Shown: piece by piece, positions 60,451 through 64,000 of the stretch | Position numbering within the stretch: position 1 is the stretch's first letter | How the letters are laid out: each line of letters begins with the position of its first letter | Assembly: GCA_025141835.1 (NCBI GenBank) | Contig: CP081102.1 | Coordinates: 868,001 to 932,000, forward strand | DNA: 64,000 nucleotides | From: Rhodobacteraceae bacterium M385 | Lineage (GTDB): Bacteria > Pseudomonadota > Alphaproteobacteria > Rhodobacterales > Rhodobacteraceae | Reading direction: 5' to 3' | Notes under the pieces: generated by a model | The model's database searches: none | The model's input: the letters and a program-made list of their open reading frames with translations, nothing else | What the model was told of the DNA's origin: nothing | Made by a program: the position numbers and the translations under genes

Positions 60451-60962
60451 CAAACTCGACTTCCCAAAACAGAATGCAGCTTCCCTGCCCAAACCATCAT
60501 AAGTGCCTTGCCGTGCGGGCGACACCTCCGCTGCGAATTGCAATAAAATTCCCCGCCAAAGATGCACACAAGACACGCGAACTTGCAGGGGGAAGTTTCC
60601 GGCGATCGGGCCATCCTTGAGATGGGGATAGAGGTGTTTGAGGGCTAGGCGAGCCGCAAGTGTGGGTGCGATTATTGTTATAATTCAATTGCTTCCTGTC
60701 GGTTATGTGACCTGAGGCGAACGGGCAGGGCGTGCGTTCGCCCCCCAAGCGGAAGGCCATGCTGTGGCGGCAAACTGTCAGCTTCTTGCGTAAAAGCGCC
60801 GATGGCGTGCCACGGTGGTCTTGCCCTGCGAATAGCGCGAAAGAATCGCCTTCAAGTGACGGCGAAAAACCACACACTGCCACTCAATTACGACCTTCAT
60901 GCCATAGAATAGCCACCAAGCGATGCGACAAGGCCCACGCACCTTCAATAATGTGACCCCTA
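60451..60962. other. Divergent regulatory gap between the YjbH-type gene and the RNase gene
   Basis: No gene recognised in 512 nt. It contains an AT-rich island with TATAAT at 60679-60684 and a perfect inverted repeat GGCGAACG/CGTTCGCC at 60716-60742. Either could belong to promoters of the flanking divergent genes. Confidence 0.4.
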
Positions 60963-61658
60963 ATGCGCACGCCACTTGTACTATTACTTCTGTCCCTTGC
61001 CTGTTCTGGCATCTCCATCGTGGCATTCGGTCCGGTGTTAACTCTCCCCCTCGCGATCTCCCTGTTGGCGGCAATCGCGGCCGCCTTTTTGGCCCTGAAA
61101 GCTGGATTGCGCCGCGCGGCACCCGCATTGCCGCAGCGCCAGGTGGAACAGCCGCAGCCGTTGAAGTCACAGCTGAAATCGCGCCGGAACCGCAGCGTCA
61201 ACCGCAAGGCTGATACCCTTGTGAAGTCCGGCGCCTTGACCCGCCCCGAGCCGCGGGTCGTGGTGGATGGTTCGAACGTGATGCATTGGAACGGAGAGGT
61301 GCCGCGCTTGGACACGCTGCAAGATGTTTTGGCGCAGTTGCAGGAAATGGGCTACCGCCCCGGCGTGATCTTCGACGCGAACGCGGGCTACAAGCTGGGT
61401 GATCGCTATCTGGACGACGCAGATTTTGCCAAGCTGCTGAACCTGCCCGGCGATTGCGTCGTCGTTGTCCGGAACGGAGAGCCCGCAGACCCAACCATTC
61501 TTGCCGCCGCGCGCGAGCTGAATGCCAAGGTCATCACCAACGATCGCTTCCGCGATTGGGCCAAGGACTTCCCCGAGGTGGCAAAGCCCGGCACGCTCAT
61601 CAAAGGCGGCTACAAAGCCGGGGCATTGTGGCTGGACGATAGCGCCTTGGTCGCCTGA
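60963..61658 (+). CDS. Membrane-anchored Zc3h12a-like (NYN/PIN-fold) ribonuclease
   Basis: A 231-residue protein. Two hydrophobic helices lie at about 4-23 and 25-47, followed by a basic linker (SQLKSRRNRSVNRKAD). The catalytic domain has VVVDGSNVMHWNGE (Asp102), Asp139 in IFDANAGYK, Asp177, and ITNDRFRDWAKDFP (Asp194, Asp198). The acidic cluster matches PIN-like RNases of the Regnase-1/Zc3h12a type, which cut RNA with Mg2+. It is probably bound to the inner face of the membrane; targets unknown. It is convergent with uvrB. Confidence 0.85.
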   Translation: MRTPLVLLLLSLACSGISIVAFGPVLTLPLAISLLAAIAAAFLALKAGLRRAAPALPQRQVEQPQPLKSQLKSRRNRSVNRKADTLVKSGALTRPEPRVVVDGSNVMHWNGEVPRLDTLQDVLAQLQEMGYRPGVIFDANAGYKLGDRYLDDADFAKLLNLPGDCVVVVRNGEPADPTILAAARELNAKVITNDRFRDWAKDFPEVAKPGTLIKGGYKAGALWLDDSALVA

Positions 61659-61714
61659 CCCCGGTTTCCCGTGGGGGCGGCGATTTGGGGCCTACATTGC
61701 GCAGGCCCCTTTTT

Positions 61715-63916
61715 TTAGCGCCGAGAGCTTCCGGGCCGCGCTTTGCCTCCGCGCATTCCGCCGCGCCCCCCGGTGCTGCGGCCGCCGGCCTTCGCGGCAT
61801 CTTCCACAGCGGCGTCGACTGCGGATTGTCGTGCCAACGGATCATCAGCAATCGCCAGCTCAACGGCCTCCAGCCGCTTCACCTCATCGCGCAACCTTGC
61901 GGCTTCCTCAAACTCGAGGTTCTCGGCGGCTTTGCGCATCTTCTCTCGAAGACCATCAAGATGGGCTTGCAGGTTGGCCCCCACCAGCGGTTTTTCGACC
62001 TTGGCTGTGACGCGGCTTTGGTCCGTGTCGCCTTGGTAAACGCCCAGAAGGATATCATCGACGTTTTTCTTGATCGTGGCGGGCGTAATGCCGTGTTCTT
62101 CGTTGTAGGCCAACTGCTTAACGCGACGACGCTCGGTCTCGCGCATGGCGCGTTCCATGCTTCCGGTGATCTTGTCAGCATACATGATGACACGACCACC
62201 GGCGTTCCTTGCGGCCCGGCCAATGGTCTGAATCAGTGAGGTTTCAGAGCGCAGAAAGCCTTCCTTATCGGCGTCCAGAATAGCCACCAACCCGCATTCG
62301 GGGATGTCCAAACCCTCGCGCAGAAGGTTGATCCCGATCAGCACATCAAAGGCCCCAAGGCGCAGGTCACGCAGAATTTCGATCCTTTCCAAGGTGTCAA
62401 TGTCGCTGTGCATGTAGCGCACGCGAATGCCCTGTTCGTGCATGTATTCCGTCAGGTCTTCGGCCATGCGTTTGGTCAGTGTGGTGACAAGGGTGCGGTA
62501 GCCATCGGCCGAGACTTTGCGGACCTCGTCCAGCAAGTCATCGACCTGCATCTCAACGGGGCGGATTTCGATCACCGGATCAATAAGCCCCGTGGGGCGG
62601 ATCACTTGTTCGGTGAAAACCCCGCCGGCTTGCTCCAATTCCCACGCGGCGGGGGTGGCCGAAACGAAGACAGATTGCGGGCGCATCGCGTCCCATTCCT
62701 CGAACTTCAGGGGGCGGTTATCCATGCAAGAGGGCAGGCGGAACCCGTGTTCGGCCAGCGTCATCTTGCGCCTGAAGTCACCACGATACATGCCGCCGAT
62801 TTGCGGCACGCTGACGTGGCTTTCATCCGCGAAAACAATGGCGTTGTCGGGGATATATTCAAACAGGGTTGGGGGCGGCTCGCCGGGGGCGCGGCCCGTG
62901 AGATAGCGCGAATAGTTTTCGATCCCGTTGCAAACGCCGGTGGCCTCCAACATCTCCAGATCAAAGTTCGTGCGTTGCTCAAGTCGTTGCGCTTCCAGCA
63001 GTTTCCCTTCTCCGATCATCTGGTCAAGGCGGGCGACCAGCTCGGCCTTAATCCCCTTCATCGCCTGTTGCATCGTGGGGCGCGGGGTCACGTAGTGGGA
63101 GTTCGCGTAAATGCGGATCTTGTCAAAGGTGCCAGTCTTCTGGCCGGTCAAAGGATCGAATTCGGTGATCGTTTCCAGCTCTTCCCCGAAGAAAGACAGC
63201 TTCCACGCGCTATCTTCAAGGTGGGCGGGCCAGACCTCTAGGCTGTCACCGCGCACCCGGAACGTGCCGCGCTGAAACGCGGCGTCGTTACGGCGGTATT
63301 GTTGCGCCACCAGATCGGCGATCACCTTGCGTTGGTCGTATTCGCGCCCCGCGTGCAAATCTTGGGTCATCGCGCCGTAGGTCTCGACCGAGCCGATACC
63401 GTAGATGCACGACACAGACGCCACGATGATCACGTCGTCGCGTTCCAGCAGCGCGCGGGTGGCCGAGTGGCGCATCCGGTCGATCTGCTCGTTAATCTGG
63501 CTTTCTTTCTCGATGTAGGTATCGGAGCGGGCCACATAGGCTTCGGGCTGGTAGTAGTCGTAGTAAGAGACGAAATATTCCACGGCGTTGTCGGGGAAGA
63601 AGTTCTTGAACTCGGAATACAGCTGTGCGGCGAGCGTTTTGTTGGGCGCAAGAATGATCGCGGGACGTTGGGTTTCCTCGATCATCTTGGCCATGGTGAA
63701 GGTCTTGCCGGTGCCTGTCGCGCCCAACAGCACTTGATCACGGTCACCATTGCGGATGCCTTCAGACAGCTCTGCGATGGCGGTGGGCTGATCGCCCGCC
63801 GGTTCAAACTCGGTGTGCAAGACGAAGGGCTTGCCACCCTCCATCTTTAACTGCGCGCGCAGTTGGTCCACAGCGCGGCCGGTGTCGGGCATTTGCTCGG
63901 GCGAGTTGTTGTGCAT
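61715..63916 (-). CDS. uvrB: Excinuclease ABC subunit B
   Basis: A 733-residue DNA-damage recognition helicase of nucleotide excision repair. Walker A is GATGTGKT (65-72). The beta-hairpin region YFVSYYDYYQPEAYVARSDTYIEKES, helicase motifs DESH and QTIGRAARN, and the C-terminal UVR motif (LREKMRKAAENLEFEEAARLRDE) binding UvrC are all present. The last 20 residues are a Gly/Arg-rich tail (RSTGGRGGMRGGKARPG), an extension not needed for catalysis. GGAGAGACGCCC precedes the ATG. No clear LexA box is visible in the 84 nt left upstream. Confidence 0.97.
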   Translation of the reverse strand: MHNNSPEQMPDTGRAVDQLRAQLKMEGGKPFVLHTEFEPAGDQPTAIAELSEGIRNGDRDQVLLGATGTGKTFTMAKMIEETQRPAIILAPNKTLAAQLYSEFKNFFPDNAVEYFVSYYDYYQPEAYVARSDTYIEKESQINEQIDRMRHSATRALLERDDVIIVASVSCIYGIGSVETYGAMTQDLHAGREYDQRKVIADLVAQQYRRNDAAFQRGTFRVRGDSLEVWPAHLEDSAWKLSFFGEELETITEFDPLTGQKTGTFDKIRIYANSHYVTPRPTMQQAMKGIKAELVARLDQMIGEGKLLEAQRLEQRTNFDLEMLEATGVCNGIENYSRYLTGRAPGEPPPTLFEYIPDNAIVFADESHVSVPQIGGMYRGDFRRKMTLAEHGFRLPSCMDNRPLKFEEWDAMRPQSVFVSATPAAWELEQAGGVFTEQVIRPTGLIDPVIEIRPVEMQVDDLLDEVRKVSADGYRTLVTTLTKRMAEDLTEYMHEQGIRVRYMHSDIDTLERIEILRDLRLGAFDVLIGINLLREGLDIPECGLVAILDADKEGFLRSETSLIQTIGRAARNAGGRVIMYADKITGSMERAMRETERRRVKQLAYNEEHGITPATIKKNVDDILLGVYQGDTDQSRVTAKVEKPLVGANLQAHLDGLREKMRKAAENLEFEEAARLRDEVKRLEAVELAIADDPLARQSAVDAAVEDAAKAGGRSTGGRGGMRGGKARPGSSRR

Positions 63917-64000
63917 GGGCGTCTCTCCTTACTCCATAGAATGGAGCCTTCGGGCGAAGCTGCAAGGGTCTAGGGTGTCAGTTAGTGACAGCATGGTGTC

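Noticed and set aside
63917..64000. SOS (LexA) box upstream of uvrB
   Set aside because: No GTTC-N7-GTTC alphaproteobacterial LexA pattern is visible; only a weak TGTCA/TGACA inverted repeat at about 63977-63991.

Overview
The window reads as a continuous chromosomal segment of a Rhodobacteraceae (Roseobacter-type) alphaproteobacterium. The pointers are high GC content, a class I lysyl-tRNA synthetase, the order mreB-mreC-mreD-mrdA-rodA, a YjbH/YjbF exopolysaccharide module, a TTAA-N7-TTAA CtrA-type box, and intergenic repeats ending in AAGATGAAGG. The genus is not claimed. I see no rRNA, CRISPR array, prophage or insertion sequence. The only transposase-like gene is a REP-associated tyrosine transposase (RAYT) sitting among its own REP hairpins.

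Layout. 0-7 kb: an edge-truncated gene, an Omp85-type barrel protein without POTRA domains, tRNA-Gln, a BON-MscS channel, and a capsule block kpsT-kpsE-kdsA (minus strand). 7-11 kb: nhaA, an ArsR-regulated permease, a UDG-fold protein and an SseB-like protein. 11-18 kb: ghrA plus the elongation/cell-shape operon mreB, mreC, mreD, mrdA, rodA. 18-25 kb: a small secreted protein gene broken by an in-frame stop, leuA with a Leu-rich leader peptide, an SDR, a PAS histidine kinase, a metallopeptidase and gltX. 25-34 kb: an MVL-type lectin, a MATE pump, dacB, a DMT exporter, nadD, a GGDEF/EAL protein and ettA. 34-37 kb: the RAYT/REP locus, a cold-shock gene, two tandem micro-ORFs sharing the C-terminus PFRFTDWAAI, and a secreted JAMM-like protein. 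37-42 kb: gcvT-gcvH-gcvP behind a tandem glycine riboswitch. 42-52 kb: a gamma-glutamylcyclotransferase, TerB, class I lysK, a beta-helix (pectate lyase 3) protein behind a CtrA-type box, and several small uncharacterised genes and trmL. 52-61 kb: an exopolysaccharide island (glycosyltransferase, ExoY-type sugar transferase, Wza-type export lipoprotein, YjbE/YjbF/YjbH). 61-64 kb: a membrane-tethered Zc3h12a-like RNase and uvrB.

Working together. Surface polysaccharide is the recurrent theme. kpsT/kpsE/kdsA point to ABC-dependent, Kdo-linked capsule export. The 52-61 kb island points to a second polymer made on undecaprenyl phosphate. Envelope growth is covered by the mre/mrd operon and dacB. 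The glycine cleavage operon is a complete riboswitch-controlled unit.

The observations I would follow first are: (i) the two tandem micropeptide genes at 36.1-36.3 kb, which differ only at third codon positions over their shared C-terminus; (ii) the leuA leader, whose Leu-codon run is exactly complementary over 8 nt to the leuA Shine-Dalgarno region, suggesting translational rather than transcriptional attenuation; and (iii) the RAYT gene with a REP-like segment inside its own reading frame and a decayed tandem copy of its 3' end. All calls were made by eye from sequence; no database search was run.
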